From Strigomonas culicis (taxonomy: Eukaryota; Euglenozoa; Kinetoplastea; Trypanosomatida; Trypanosomatidae), in assembly GCA_000482145.1 (NCBI GenBank), contig AUXH01000001.1:1-64000 (forward strand): a DNA stretch of 64,000 nucleotides, read 5' to 3'. Positions 55,001 to 63,867 of the stretch are shown here, one piece after another. A program made the position numbers and the translations under genes. Under the pieces are notes generated by a model, which saw only the letters and a program-made list of their open reading frames with translations, ran no database searches and was not told the DNA's origin. Numbering within the stretch: the first letter of the stretch is position 1; each line of letters opens with the position of its first letter.

Positions 55001-55700
55001 GACGGCGCGGACGGACACACCAGACCCGGCGGATGCGCCTCCATCGCTTCCCTCGGAGGACCAGACGCCACAGCACTCGTCGCTGGGTGGCAGCTCGGCA
55101 CGCTCGAGTGTGCTGAAGCTCTGCCGCAAGCAGCAAGTGCTGTACGATGAGCTCGCCGCGCAGCAAGCCGCGAACCCCTACGTACCGAATCCTTTAATGG
55201 CAAAAGATTGGGCGCGGATAAAAAACATTGACCTGTCCGCGTCGTCCTTGCAGCGGGCGCCAGACGTGAGGAAAGAAGGCTCTGTGAATGGTACCGCGCG
55301 GCACGAAGCTTCCGTGAGGGGCCAGCCGATGCTCTCCTTCTCGCCTTCCAATGGCGCACAAGGTGCTGCACGAGCGGGCGACCATCACGCCCCACAGCAT
55401 CCGGCGGTGCCACTGCCTCGGGGAGAGGACAATGGGGACCTTCCGGTGCGGGTCATTGACATTCTCGATTGGGCTCCAACGTCACCCGGTGATGGCCTCA
55501 GTGGCCGCGAGCAGGTGGAACAGCGGTCGCAAAGCAAGACGTCGCGGATGTTCTTCCCGCACCCACCGTCGGCCAACCTCCTGCCGAAAGTTGTGGGGCA
55601 AGAAGAATCTGACGCTTCAGCGGCATTGGGCGAGTCAGGCAATGTTTCTTCATATCATCTAAAGTTTTTGGAGAAGTTGAAGGTGCTGACAGGAGAGTGA
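52017..55700 (+). CDS. Hypothetical disordered repeat protein
   Basis: The 1227-residue product is not recognised. Residues about 40-170 look folded and helical (for example KIVLVGPQIESALDAAYVKRDF and SQALREASTAWAAYV). The remainder is mainly disordered and rich in Ser, Pro, Glu and Asp. Between about residues 460 and 840 a degenerate unit of roughly 30 residues recurs, with cores such as RRFNSVDLYES, KRQSVALQGG, RRDTVELDG (twice, 61 codons apart), RYSVGVQVG and RTSSVALQAG. SKTMPF also occurs twice, 56 codons apart. Many cores have a basic residue three before Ser or Thr, as in basophilic kinase sites. A short ordered-looking segment (LVLKRRMTVLGPLELIIEVYAYTPG) follows near 845. The start is ATG 52017, because upstream codons only translate poly-T leader DNA. 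Confidence 0.82.
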   Translation: MKSPNSTTSNDDRKSDVNNSKEVTPSLPPLLPLKKEGSSVSIRSARKRHIGGPREKIVLVGPQIESALDAAYVKRDFTLAFQILIKLQLALEKSRHKKTKTRYAPIISQALREASTAWAAYVMPRTHEDATDQEYLVHYSLHSAARASLQKLDGIVAENTSNNATPSSASSRSSDFSNVSSAARRKSSRDSNNSLKPGESLEVDRISVDTSYCLSNTWDDTGLGPASHGRFWEKTNGVMPPRSSKDKSPAIPWSSEPNPKRHAAAWNPNRPFSPLGQTDATNVDIGPVPDPPVGVRSQPIVLLTFPTPPEHAGQPPLEQVLSSSFPSGRRTPHTRRRRRADGFTQRMRKTARRPITCTLLALQATEEEEAYEQGEDTTVEAFQVQHRRKGKKLLRTEQATTKLTRILHRAERRDTAPPSPHRPDDGAPGPQAPARDAETSDDHVLHPLSLLVGYETAVVRSHSVHMAGSEESDPSVLRAAESVPGVSIGEGNNALSDQDNNNPATLRRFNSVDLYESEVSKTMPFGSAESEQERRQYVAGQGSPEEEAAAQAKEDHERAHALHHSISADFLESETSKTMPFLTDPTMPEVQYLSRILNVMQASTDATANGLQNKPQPTAVEALQASDSMDMPCSEDSDSPELGGSGTVLAEQHLSAAGSSDASHTQPEATAALVLRRDTVELDGAAHKDALALHASDAVPEVDHEKRQSVALQGGKDGEETSLHGKMEEVPTTDVVRRDTVELDGDTPDDAHPLHASDAAPEVEVVTRYSVGVQVGNNAEDDAEITRHDAAPRVLDGARADSLLVRTSSVALQAGDGLDASLPNLHVQGEIQGRDGLKKVLVLKRRMTVLGPLELIIEVYAYTPGRKETGDRRPSRCSIQFSAGGSILARRVEGVSDDSLDRERSLMGGSPPLSGASVERGEESRTPSDHPSDMHQTPKKSSLPGSGGLSPVDTPPSQMRGGERESPKHPTPPPAATKPSPVAKRRPKLKLVERVTARTDTPDPADAPPSLPSEDQTPQHSSLGGSSARSSVLKLCRKQQVLYDELAAQQAANPYVPNPLMAKDWARIKNIDLSASSLQRAPDVRKEGSVNGTARHEASVRGQPMLSFSPSNGAQGAARAGDHHAPQHPAVPLPRGEDNGDLPVRVIDILDWAPTSPGDGLSGREQVEQRSQSKTSRMFFPHPPSANLLPKVVGQEESDASAALGESGNVSSYHLKFLEKLKVLTGE
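54041..54310 (+). repeat. Internal tandem repeat, 183-bp period, in the disordered protein gene
   Basis: A block encoding RRDTVELDG to HASDA-PEV at 54041-54122 recurs at 54224-54305 with high DNA identity, an offset of exactly 183 bp. This indicates an in-frame duplication. Confidence 0.85.
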
Positions 55701-56096
55701 GAAATTATACCATGTAAATATACAAAAGCGGAATACTTTTTTTTTTCTTCCTTTTTTGTTTTTCATCCCTTGTGTTATTGTGATCATGATTCGTATTATT
55801 ACTATTAATACTACTCCTATTAGCACTCTCAGTATTCTAGAGGTTATTTTTATCACCTCTTGATCTTTCTTTTTTGTCGTGTTCACATTACATCAGTTTT
55901 TCCTCTGTAAACCACAGTGCGCTAATCTCCTTCCTCTTCGCTGTTTACATAGTTTATAGCCTTGACTAGTTACGACGTTTCTCTTTTTTTTTTTCATTTT
56001 GGTTATTGTTTAGTGTTCTTGTGAGTACCCCTCAACACTGTGGACTCGGAAAAGAAAACTTAAAGGAATAAAAAGAAGAAAAACCAAGCCTAGACC
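55701..56096. other. Intergenic region
   Basis: AT-rich DNA has T-runs at 55738-55757 and 55981-55996. The second is the probable splice tract for the following gene. No gene is seen. Confidence 0.65.
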
Positions 56097-57665
56097 ATGT
56101 TGTCCTTCAGATGTGGCAGAAAGCTAAGCTCCTCCTTGGTGTCTTGCTGCACAGCCCTGCATCTCTCCTCGCGCCGGTTTAGCGCGTCTCGAGCGCGACA
56201 GCAAGGGTACCACCACGCGGGTGACGCCGCCCCCACAGCGGCTCCGACCGCGGCACCGCCCGCGTCGCCAGTCTCTGCGTCCCACGCGGAGGGCGAGGGC
56301 GGCGGCGCGGTCGGCTTCCTGGCCATCCATTACACGGCTGGGTCCGGCAAGGGCGTGGATGGCCTCGTCGCGCCAACGACCGCGCTCACCGGGCACTGCG
56401 ACACACTTGCGGAGTCGCTCTCCAAGGCAGACGAGCTGCTGCGGCAGAAGAAGGCGCAGGAGGTGCTGGGCGCCGGCGCCGAGGTGCTGACCGTCGAGGC
56501 GATGGACGAGATGATCGAGGAGCTGCAGGAGATGGCCGTCGCGGAGACGGAGGCGATGGTGGACGACCTGAAGCGGGCGCCGGCGCTGCTGCAGCGCGCC
56601 GGCATGCACGAGCTGCGCCGCACGCTCTACTACGCGACCTCCCTCCGCAGCCGGGACTGGATCGCGCCGGCCATGTACACCGCCGCGATGCGGATGCTCA
56701 CGGCCGAGGTGCTGCGGCGTGACAGTGAGGGCGTGCTGGCGCCCGACGATGTGCTCTTCATCACGACCCACGTCGTCGTGGCCAACTTTTACAATCGGCA
56801 CCTGTGGAACCGGATGGAGAAGACACTGCAGAATCATGCGCTGTTTGAGTCCATCGATCTGCCGACCATCAAGGCGCTCACGACGAAGCTCTTCAAGACG
56901 CGCCGCGGCTGCGCGCGCGAGACGCTGGACGTGCGCCGCAAGCTGCTGGGTGCCATGGCGAGCCGCGTCTCGGTGCTCGCGAACGACTTCGACCTGCCCT
57001 CGCTGCTGGGCCTCCTGCAGTGTTACACGGTGCATGACATGGCGCCGTTCCTCCTCGAGCCGCTCGCCATCCGCGCGACGAACCACGTGCGGGACTACAC
57101 GCCGCAGGAGTGCGCGACGCTGACCCACGTGCTGCGCAAATTCCGCCTCATGCGCTTCGAGGTGTGCGAGCGGCTCATCCTGCAGATCAGCTCTGCGGAC
57201 GAGCTGAACCACCACATGGTGCACGCCGCCCTCCTCGCGGTGCGGACGTGCTGGAACAAGGTGAGCCAGGGCGGCCGGCAAGCCCTGCACGCGGAGCCGA
57301 CGAAGCAGAAGCTGCGCGCGATGGGGGAGCAGGTGGCCGCGCGGCTCGGCGAGGCGGAGTTCCCCTCTCTGCAGATGATCCTGGGCATCCTTGACATCAT
57401 CGTGACGATTAAGATCTACGTGCCCAAGAAGGCGCTGCAGGGGGTCTTTGAACAAGCGGACGCGATGCTCCTCGTGGTGGTGACGCCCGAGCACGACATG
57501 GTGGACCCCAAGACGGGCAAGAAGGTGCGTCCCGTCACGGTGGAGGAAGGCCGGCAGCTGCAGGCCCTCCTTCAGCACTACGGGGCCGACCTCAGCCCCG
57601 CCTTGGCGGAGCGGCTGCGGACGGCCTTCCGCGAGGGCCTTCTTCCAGATGAAGCATCCCTGTAG
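56097..57665 (+). CDS. Mitochondrial-type helical-repeat protein
   Basis: The 522-residue product begins MLSFRCGRKLSSSLVSCC and continues with a Ser/Arg-rich leader (RRFSASRARQQ) typical of mitochondrial targeting. After an Ala/Pro-rich linker, residues about 105-520 form a continuous series of helices with periodic Leu/Ala spacing (LRRTLYYATSLRSRDW, LLGLLQCYTVHDMAPFLLEP, QECATLTHVLRKFRLMRFEVC). Such alpha-solenoids are common in kinetoplastid mitochondrial RNA-editing and mitoribosome assembly factors, including RAP/FASTK-like families. No RAP domain or catalytic motif is visible, so an RNA-metabolism role is inference only. ATG 56097 is the first in frame, just downstream of an A-rich leader. 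Confidence 0.8.
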   Translation: MLSFRCGRKLSSSLVSCCTALHLSSRRFSASRARQQGYHHAGDAAPTAAPTAAPPASPVSASHAEGEGGGAVGFLAIHYTAGSGKGVDGLVAPTTALTGHCDTLAESLSKADELLRQKKAQEVLGAGAEVLTVEAMDEMIEELQEMAVAETEAMVDDLKRAPALLQRAGMHELRRTLYYATSLRSRDWIAPAMYTAAMRMLTAEVLRRDSEGVLAPDDVLFITTHVVVANFYNRHLWNRMEKTLQNHALFESIDLPTIKALTTKLFKTRRGCARETLDVRRKLLGAMASRVSVLANDFDLPSLLGLLQCYTVHDMAPFLLEPLAIRATNHVRDYTPQECATLTHVLRKFRLMRFEVCERLILQISSADELNHHMVHAALLAVRTCWNKVSQGGRQALHAEPTKQKLRAMGEQVAARLGEAEFPSLQMILGILDIIVTIKIYVPKKALQGVFEQADAMLLVVVTPEHDMVDPKTGKKVRPVTVEEGRQLQALLQHYGADLSPALAERLRTAFREGLLPDEASL

Positions 57666-58000
57666 GCTCATGGGAATATGGCATATGGTGGGTGTTCTGT
57701 TTTTCTTTTCTGCATGCACATTACATATGATTCTTATTCATTGTCATCACAATCAATAATAATAAAAAGGAAAGAAAAAAAACTCATACTGGGGTCAAAT
57801 AATGGGATAGGGAATGGAGAAAACAATAATTAATGAACCTATTAAGAAGTTAACCATTTGGTTAAAGCATCACATCAATAATTCTGTATGGCTACCTCTG
57901 TCTTCCTCTTTTTTTTTATCTTCTGCTGTATTTCGCATCATCAAACGAAGGAGGGACATCAAGAAGAAAGGAATAAAAAGAAGAAAACGATACGCTCATA
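57666..58000. other. Intergenic region with splice acceptor at 57949-57950
   Basis: AT-rich DNA contains a C/T tract (57893-57930) and the first AG at 57949-57950, 50 nt before ATG 58001. No gene is seen. Confidence 0.65.
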
Positions 58001-59908
58001 ATGAGGCGTACCACAAAGCGGTGTATCCTCCCCGGTGTCGCAGCGGTACGCCGGCACAGTGCCAACGTGAGAAGAAGTGCACGTTCCGCGCCAACTACCA
58101 CTTCCCTCTCCGCCCCCGCCACGCTCACGTCCGCTCGACGGTGGCGGTGGTGCGCATCCTCGCGTGGGCTCCTCTGCAGGGCTGGGCCGTCTGTCCACGC
58201 GGCCAGCTCGTCCTGCTTGACGGCATTTGTGGCTGGTGTGCAGCAAGTGCTCCAGGAGGAGGGGGCGGCGCGCGGCGACGCCGGCGGCGTCTTCACCGTG
58301 GCACAGCAGGGCCGCATGGCAGCCCTCTGGGCGGCCTCCTACCATGCCCACCTCTTCGCGGCTCTCCGCGAGGCGGGGCCGCCCACCGCCGCGGGATTGA
58401 CCGACAGCAGTGCTGTCGCGGAGCGCTGCGTACCGCACGACCCGGAGACGCTGCCGCTGCTGCTCGTGAGCGTCAGCGCGGCGGCGAATGTGCTCTCTCT
58501 GCCGCCCGTGGACGCGCCCAAGGAGGAAACAGACTCCGCCGTCCAGCTGCACCACCGTCAGTATGTGGACGAAATGCGCGCGCTGACGCTCTATGTGCTG
58601 TACAACCACGTGCCCATGATGGCGGCACTTTTCGATGTGAAAGAGGCAACCACAGCGGTCCCAGAAACGAGCCGCACGCCGTCGGCGCTCGACGCTGGTG
58701 GTGCTCCTCCGGCGGTCCGCACGACGGAGGTGGTGGCGGTGGACGCAGCGGACCGCGCCTACCGGGAGGCGATCCGCGAGCTTCGCATCGAGCGCCGCGG
58801 CCGCGAGCGGGTGGGTGAGCTGGCCCCGCCGCTGGCCGCGGACCTGCTCCTGCGCATGACCGTGCTGCTGGACATGGCGCACAGCGTGCTCACCACCTTC
58901 GCCCTCCCCGTGAGGGGCTACGCCGTGCTGTACCAGGCGCTCCTCGGCGGGCTCAGCACGAGCGCGCAGCTCTCCAACGCCGCGCTCCTGGTGCTGCTCG
59001 ACTGCATGCGGCGCTGCCTGGACGGGTACCAGGCGGATCTGCAGCTCGCCGCCGGGCCGGAGGGCGGGGAAGAGCTCGACCGCGCGCGCCGCGTGGACGC
59101 CTACGACGACCCCCGACTGTTTCTACCAGCGCACTACTGGTCGCCGGGTGCTGCGCGCACCGACTCGCTCGTGGAGGCGGAGGAAGATGCGCGGCTGCAG
59201 CGGCGGCGCGGCGGCCTCGCGCACGCGGCGGTGCTGCCGACGGCGGTGCTGGACCATCTCCACATCGTCGCGCGCGTCCTGTGCCAGCGCATGGAAGCGC
59301 AGATCCTGGACTACCACCGCCGGCACTGGCAGCGCGACCGGGGCACGCTCTCCCCCGCGAGGCGGTGGAAGGACGACCCCGCGTGCGAGGCGGCGGCGCT
59401 GCGGCGGCTGCGCGGCGAGCAGGGGCGGCTGGACCTCGTGCCACTGGAGGTGCGCAAGCGGACGGAGCCGCCGCCACAGGGGGCACCGCGACGGACGCTC
59501 CGCTCCTTCCACGCGCCGGCCGCGCAGCCGGAGGTGGCGGCCAAGGCCCCCGCAGCAGGGGGGCAGGAGCCGCCGCTGGAGCCGCCGCAGCTCGCGTTGG
59601 CCTGCACCTATCTCGCCGCCATGCGCTTTCATGACGACACCTACTGGACGACGGCGCGACGTCTATCCTGCCTCGCGTTGCATCGCCACCGCGAGGCGGC
59701 GGACGCGGCGGAGGAGGAGGAGGTGGAGGAGGCACTGCAGCTGGCCATGAGGGACATCACCTTTGCGCTGGACTACGTTCACCGCCCAGGCGACTATGAG
59801 CTGGTGATGGCCGCGCTGGTGAGGGAGGGATACCTTCCAGAGCCCATTCCACCACCGTCCGAGTACCGACGAGCGATGGCCTCAGTGCAAATGCCTGACC
59901 GGCAGTGA
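58001..59908 (+). CDS. Hypothetical mitochondrial-type helical protein
   Basis: The 635-residue product starts with an Arg/Ser/Thr-rich, acid-free leader (MRRTTKRCILPGVAAVRRHS) suggesting mitochondrial import. The body is Ala/Leu-rich and predicted helical. Segments such as DEMRALTLYVLYNHVPMMAA and LLLRMTVLLDMAHSVLTTF look like helical-hairpin repeats, and the C-terminus (DYELVMAALVREGYLPEPIP) recalls the end of a pentatricopeptide repeat. I cannot count a regular PPR array, so this is a resemblance, not an assignment. Several charged low-complexity linkers interrupt the helices. The frame at 57814-58818 overlaps in another phase and is not favoured: it begins in AT-rich leader DNA upstream of the splice acceptor. 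Confidence 0.78.
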   Translation: MRRTTKRCILPGVAAVRRHSANVRRSARSAPTTTSLSAPATLTSARRWRWCASSRGLLCRAGPSVHAASSSCLTAFVAGVQQVLQEEGAARGDAGGVFTVAQQGRMAALWAASYHAHLFAALREAGPPTAAGLTDSSAVAERCVPHDPETLPLLLVSVSAAANVLSLPPVDAPKEETDSAVQLHHRQYVDEMRALTLYVLYNHVPMMAALFDVKEATTAVPETSRTPSALDAGGAPPAVRTTEVVAVDAADRAYREAIRELRIERRGRERVGELAPPLAADLLLRMTVLLDMAHSVLTTFALPVRGYAVLYQALLGGLSTSAQLSNAALLVLLDCMRRCLDGYQADLQLAAGPEGGEELDRARRVDAYDDPRLFLPAHYWSPGAARTDSLVEAEEDARLQRRRGGLAHAAVLPTAVLDHLHIVARVLCQRMEAQILDYHRRHWQRDRGTLSPARRWKDDPACEAAALRRLRGEQGRLDLVPLEVRKRTEPPPQGAPRRTLRSFHAPAAQPEVAAKAPAAGGQEPPLEPPQLALACTYLAAMRFHDDTYWTTARRLSCLALHRHREAADAAEEEEVEEALQLAMRDITFALDYVHRPGDYELVMAALVREGYLPEPIPPPSEYRRAMASVQMPDRQ

Positions 59909-60083
59909 GAGGTGTGAATCTTCACAAGTAACACAAGAAAATATGAAAGGGTAAAAAGGTGGGATGATAGGATACAGAATACGCTTCTTGCTTCGCAACG
60001 GAGTCCATTTCTACTTCACTGCATTTACTGTTGTCTTCCCCACCTCTCCTCTGCATGGATGCGCCATTTTTTTTTGTTTTGTA

Positions 60084-60089
<6 letters not shown>

Positions 60090-60114
<25 letters not shown>
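60090..60114. repeat. (CA)n microsatellite upstream of pseudouridine synthase gene
   Basis: About 12 CA units lie between a T-rich tract and the first downstream AG (60120-60121). Confidence 0.95.
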
Positions 60115-60183
60115 CGAAAAGGAACAACTAATCGAACAAAAAAAAAACGGCTTTGGAGTTGGCCGCAACACTGACGGCGGATC

Positions 60184-62292
60184 ATGACGAGCGGTGCCTC
60201 TGTTGAACAGCTGCGGCAGCGAGAGAACCAATCGTGGGAATCGACGGCGCAGAAGGATCTGTACAGTACCCCACTAGTGCCTGGCTTTCCCTGGTTCACA
60301 GTCCTGCCGCCACGCGAACCGACAAAAGACGAGAAGGAAGCGGACTCAGCCGGCACCCCTGCGGCGCGCCGCCACGTCGTGCCATACGCGTACACGTTCA
60401 AAGTCTTCGCGAAGGGCCGGTGGGTGGGCCAGCCGCTGCTGTCCGTGTACAGCGATGAACTCGCCCATCACCGGCGCGCGTACTACGAGGCGTGCTGGCG
60501 CCGCGGGCGGCTGCGCTGCGTCAAGCGGCAGGAAAAGGTGGACGGCGCGACACACAATCTGAAGCGTCGCGATGTGAAGCGCGCGGTCGCCGGCGGGGGG
60601 TGCAGCCATCCCGGGGCCAGTGGTCTCTTCGCGGGCGTCGACGTCCCGCTCCATCGGGACGAGCCGCACCCGCCAGCGGTGGCGGCGCCCGATGTGGTGC
60701 TCCAGCAGGGCGATGTGGTGCTGCACACGGTGCACCGCCATGAAGTGCCGCTGCAGATGGGCGCGAGCGGCGTCGAGCCACTGCGGCTCATCGCGGCGCC
60801 CATCGCCTCGTGCGGCCTGCTTGTGCTGTACAAGCCGCCCGGCGTGCCCACGCACCCGACCGGCCGCTACTACTACAACTCCGTGCTGCTCATGTTGGAG
60901 TACGTGCTGACGCCGAAGCGGCTGCGCGCGTGGCTGTGGGAGAAGGACCCGCTGCTGCAGTCACTCGTCAGCACCGCGCAGCTGTCCGAGCTGGAGAAGC
61001 AGGCGCTGCAGAGCTACTATGCCCATGCGGGGGAGGAGGTGGAGGCGGATAAGGCGCCGCGGCCGTGCTACAGGCTGGACAAGGCCACCTCCGGCATCCT
61101 CCTACTGGGCGTCCATCGCATGGCAACCGCGCATGTGGCAACGGTACTGATGGAAAAGTCAAAAAGTGTGGACCGCGCCGTGCAGTCCGCGTTGCGGGCG
61201 CCTGCCGGTGGTCTCAGCGACACGGCGTGTCTGTACGACTTTGCACGGGTGCTGGTGCAGACCCACTTTGGCATACGCAAGCGCTACCTCGCCAAGGTGC
61301 ACGGCAACTTCCCTGCCGTGCTGCAGTGCCTGCGCGCCTGCGCACCGACGATGCGGGGCGCATCTGCGGCACCTTTTCTCGCGCCGGTGGTGCTGACCGC
61401 CGCACAGATGGAGGGCCTCATGCTGCACTCCCACGTGGCCTCGCTGTCCGACACGCGGCGGCGCGCCACAGCAGTGGCAGGAGATGGGATGTACCCCGGC
61501 GGTGTCCTGATCGCGTCTCCCGTCGAGGACGTCGTTTCCCATCCAACAAAACAAACAGACGATGCCCCGACCATCACGAATGCCGTCACGATTATACAGT
61601 GTCTGGCTGTATCCGGGGAGGAAGGCCAGGAGGAGAGTCTGTTGGTCTGTATGCCGCTGACGGGGCGGCAGAACCAGATTCGGCTGCACTGCAGGGACTG
61701 GTTGTGCCCCATTCTCCAAGACCCTCTGCGGTTTAAGCCCTCTGCGCTCTTTCCTGACATAGATGGGGTTCCCTCCACGTGTGCGGCTGCAATGGCGGGG
61801 CGTAGCCACACCACGAATAAGAGTGCGAGCGACCAGAACGGGGTTCATTACTTCCAAGAGGAGGAGCTGCCTCCCGCCTTCTACGAGCACGACTATCCAG
61901 AGGAGTTCAAGCACTACCAAGCCAAACTAGCGGCGCTCCGCTCGGCCGCAGAAACAGCACGTGAGGAGAAAGATGAGGTAGACCAGAGCGCGTGCGAATC
62001 CATCTGTTATGAGTGCAGTCATGAGCTGCCCGTCGCGACCTTCTCGGCGGCCGAGGGCACCTCCGCAATCTGCCTGCATGCCTGGGAATACGAGGTGGAC
62101 GCACACCTGCTCTACAGTGGTGCCACCTCCGTCGAAGGCGAGGTGCCGTCGCGTGTGGAGAAACGACACAAGACGGAGGAAAAGGATGAGGCAACCCATG
62201 TCACGGGAGATGTGGGTGCGATGCACACCGATCGGAGAGAGGCTGAGGGTGTTGTGGTGTTTTGCGCACTTCCACTCCCCACATGGGTGTGA
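60184..62292 (+). CDS. RluA-family pseudouridine synthase, RPUSD2/Pus9 type
   Basis: Members of this family isomerise uridine to pseudouridine; the yeast Pus8/Pus9 relatives modify position 32 of tRNAs. The 702-residue product has the eukaryotic N-terminal block YTFKVFAKGRWVGQPLLSVY followed by an S4-like RNA-binding segment. It then has GDVVLHTVHRHEVPLQM, close to the TVHRHEPPV signature of the RPUSD2/Rib2 group. The catalytic core starts with LVLYKPPGVPTHPTGRYYYNS, and the catalytic Asp lies in YRLDKATSGILL (Asp near residue 299). It ends with the TGRQNQIRLHCRDW block near 500. Low-complexity or lineage-specific inserts lengthen the core between these motifs and the C-terminal 170 residues. 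Compartment is unclear because no presequence is evident. Substrate position is inferred from the subfamily. Confidence 0.9.
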   Translation: MTSGASVEQLRQRENQSWESTAQKDLYSTPLVPGFPWFTVLPPREPTKDEKEADSAGTPAARRHVVPYAYTFKVFAKGRWVGQPLLSVYSDELAHHRRAYYEACWRRGRLRCVKRQEKVDGATHNLKRRDVKRAVAGGGCSHPGASGLFAGVDVPLHRDEPHPPAVAAPDVVLQQGDVVLHTVHRHEVPLQMGASGVEPLRLIAAPIASCGLLVLYKPPGVPTHPTGRYYYNSVLLMLEYVLTPKRLRAWLWEKDPLLQSLVSTAQLSELEKQALQSYYAHAGEEVEADKAPRPCYRLDKATSGILLLGVHRMATAHVATVLMEKSKSVDRAVQSALRAPAGGLSDTACLYDFARVLVQTHFGIRKRYLAKVHGNFPAVLQCLRACAPTMRGASAAPFLAPVVLTAAQMEGLMLHSHVASLSDTRRRATAVAGDGMYPGGVLIASPVEDVVSHPTKQTDDAPTITNAVTIIQCLAVSGEEGQEESLLVCMPLTGRQNQIRLHCRDWLCPILQDPLRFKPSALFPDIDGVPSTCAAAMAGRSHTTNKSASDQNGVHYFQEEELPPAFYEHDYPEEFKHYQAKLAALRSAAETAREEKDEVDQSACESICYECSHELPVATFSAAEGTSAICLHAWEYEVDAHLLYSGATSVEGEVPSRVEKRHKTEEKDEATHVTGDVGAMHTDRREAEGVVVFCALPLPTWV

Positions 62293-62355
62293 GATGAGAA
62301 AAGAGGAGGAGGGTTTTGCGCCACATTGGTTGTTACTTGTTTGCAATCATGGTGC

Positions 62356-62395
<40 letters not shown>

Positions 62396-62629
62396 AATAA
62401 AAGGACAATCATAAAATCTACTCTGTGAATGGTGCACATTATGGTGTTTTCTTTTTTTTTCTCATTCGCTTACACTTAGCTGAAGCACTTCCCATCGTCT
62501 CTCCTCGCTCTTCCTCTACTGGACAAACAGCACATAAAAAGGAAATAGATATATAGTGAGAAACAGAATTCAGTTGTTGTTGTTTTTTCGCTAGCTCCTT
62601 TCCACTCGAAAAGCGAGAGAAAAGACAAG
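62293..62629. other. Intergenic region, pseudouridine synthase / RING protein
   Basis: The region contains a (TG)n microsatellite at 62361-62393 and a T-run (62452-62460). A T-rich tract at 62576-62588 precedes AG 62593-62594, the likely acceptor for the RING gene. No gene is seen. Confidence 0.65.
62361..62393. repeat. (TG)n microsatellite downstream of pseudouridine synthase gene
   Basis: About 16 TG units are complementary to the (CA)n run upstream of the same gene. Confidence 0.95.
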
Positions 62630-63661
62630 ATGTTGTTTTTAGAGGATGCGCTGCGTCATGCAGAATGCCCAATCTGTCTGCTGCCGCTGCAAGGCGGCGG
62701 GACCGCTTCCCAGAACTCCGGGGCGGCGCCGACCACTGCTAGCGCACAGGGGCCTCCTTCGCCGCCGTTCGCGCGGGGTGGCGCTCACTTTGACATCACC
62801 TTCGCTCCCGGGGTGCGGGAGACCTTGACAGACTTCCACCGGTCCTCCCCTGACTACGACAGCGACGATGGCGTTGTGATGCTCCAGTGCGGCCACATTT
62901 ACCACTACGCGTGCGCGCTGCAGCTCTTCGAGCACGAACGCGAGAAATCCAAATGTCCGCTCTGCCGACACGCCGTGCGCAAAGAGAAAGACCTCATTCC
63001 CTTCCGGCCGCAGCGCCGCGGAGAGATGACGGCGGCGCGTGCGTCCGCGGGCGGCCTCGCCGACGACGGCGAGCCACGCGCGCGCAGCCACTCCGTCTCC
63101 TCCGTTGTATCCGCCACCAGCGCAAGCAGCGGCCACGAGAGTAGCGGCGGCGCCTCGCGCAGCCCCCCTCGCACCGGCGCGCGCAAACGAAGCCGCCACC
63201 CGGACGGGGACCGCCCAGAATGCGTCGCAAAGGAAGCGGATCTGGAGGACGGCGTGGAGCTCATCGCGGTGCGCCAGCAGCCGCCCAATACCATCTATGT
63301 GCAGCAGCTGCAGCGCGCCGCGGAGCTCTTCAAGACGCGCGGCGCGACGCTGAGTGAGCGGGAGCACGACCTCGTGCTGTCGCGGAAGCAGCTGGAGGAA
63401 GACTGCGCGGAGCTAGAGACCGCCGTCGAGGAGGCCCGGCGGCGCGGGGAGCTGCTCTGCCCCGCCGCCGCGGGGGACCGCGCGGCGGTGGAGACGCAGG
63501 CGACGCGACTCGCGCAGCTGCGGCAGAGCTGCGCTGAGATGCAGCGGTCGAGCAACCGCGTGGCGGCCGAGATGTCCGCGTCTGTACATGAGAACGCATC
63601 CCTCAAGAAGGAGATTGAGCGATACGCGAGCAAACTGGAGCAGTACGAGTCTTCAAACTGA
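62630..63661 (+). CDS. RING-H2 finger coiled-coil protein, putative E3 ubiquitin ligase
   Basis: The 343-residue product has a RING-H2 finger near its N-terminus. Ligands are C13-x2-C16, then C87-x-H89-x2-H92-x2-C95, then C109-x2-C112 (motifs CPIC, CGHIYHYAC and CPLC). RING domains recruit ubiquitin-charged E2 enzymes, so an E3 ligase role is expected from the family. The loop between the first Cys pair and Cys87 is about 70 residues, much longer than usual, and is Gly/Ala/Pro-rich. A basic, Ser-rich linker (about 125-200) leads to a C-terminal coiled coil (about 225-343). RING followed by coiled coil recalls TRAIP-like ligases, but I see no further TRAIP motif. ATG 62630 is the first after the predicted splice acceptor at 62593-62594. 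Confidence 0.85.
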   Translation: MLFLEDALRHAECPICLLPLQGGGTASQNSGAAPTTASAQGPPSPPFARGGAHFDITFAPGVRETLTDFHRSSPDYDSDDGVVMLQCGHIYHYACALQLFEHEREKSKCPLCRHAVRKEKDLIPFRPQRRGEMTAARASAGGLADDGEPRARSHSVSSVVSATSASSGHESSGGASRSPPRTGARKRSRHPDGDRPECVAKEADLEDGVELIAVRQQPPNTIYVQQLQRAAELFKTRGATLSEREHDLVLSRKQLEEDCAELETAVEEARRRGELLCPAAAGDRAAVETQATRLAQLRQSCAEMQRSSNRVAAEMSASVHENASLKKEIERYASKLEQYESSN

Positions 63662-63867
63662 GAGGGTAGAAACACAATGCGATCTGTCAGCTTGGATCTG
63701 CCCTACGGCAGTGTATAGTGTATATTAAAACAAAAAAAAGGAAGATTCTTTTTTAGACAACAAAAAAAAATACTAACCGTATCTATTTGGTAGGCTGATT
63801 TGTTAGCAGTATCATCACTTTTTTTGTTTTTCTCTACTCTCTCTACCGATTGTTTTTTTTTTCTTTC

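Noticed and set aside
57814..58818. Plus-strand frame of 334 codons overlapping the 635-residue gene
   Set aside because: It begins upstream of the predicted splice acceptor in AT-rich leader DNA and overlaps a longer frame with better N-terminus and composition.
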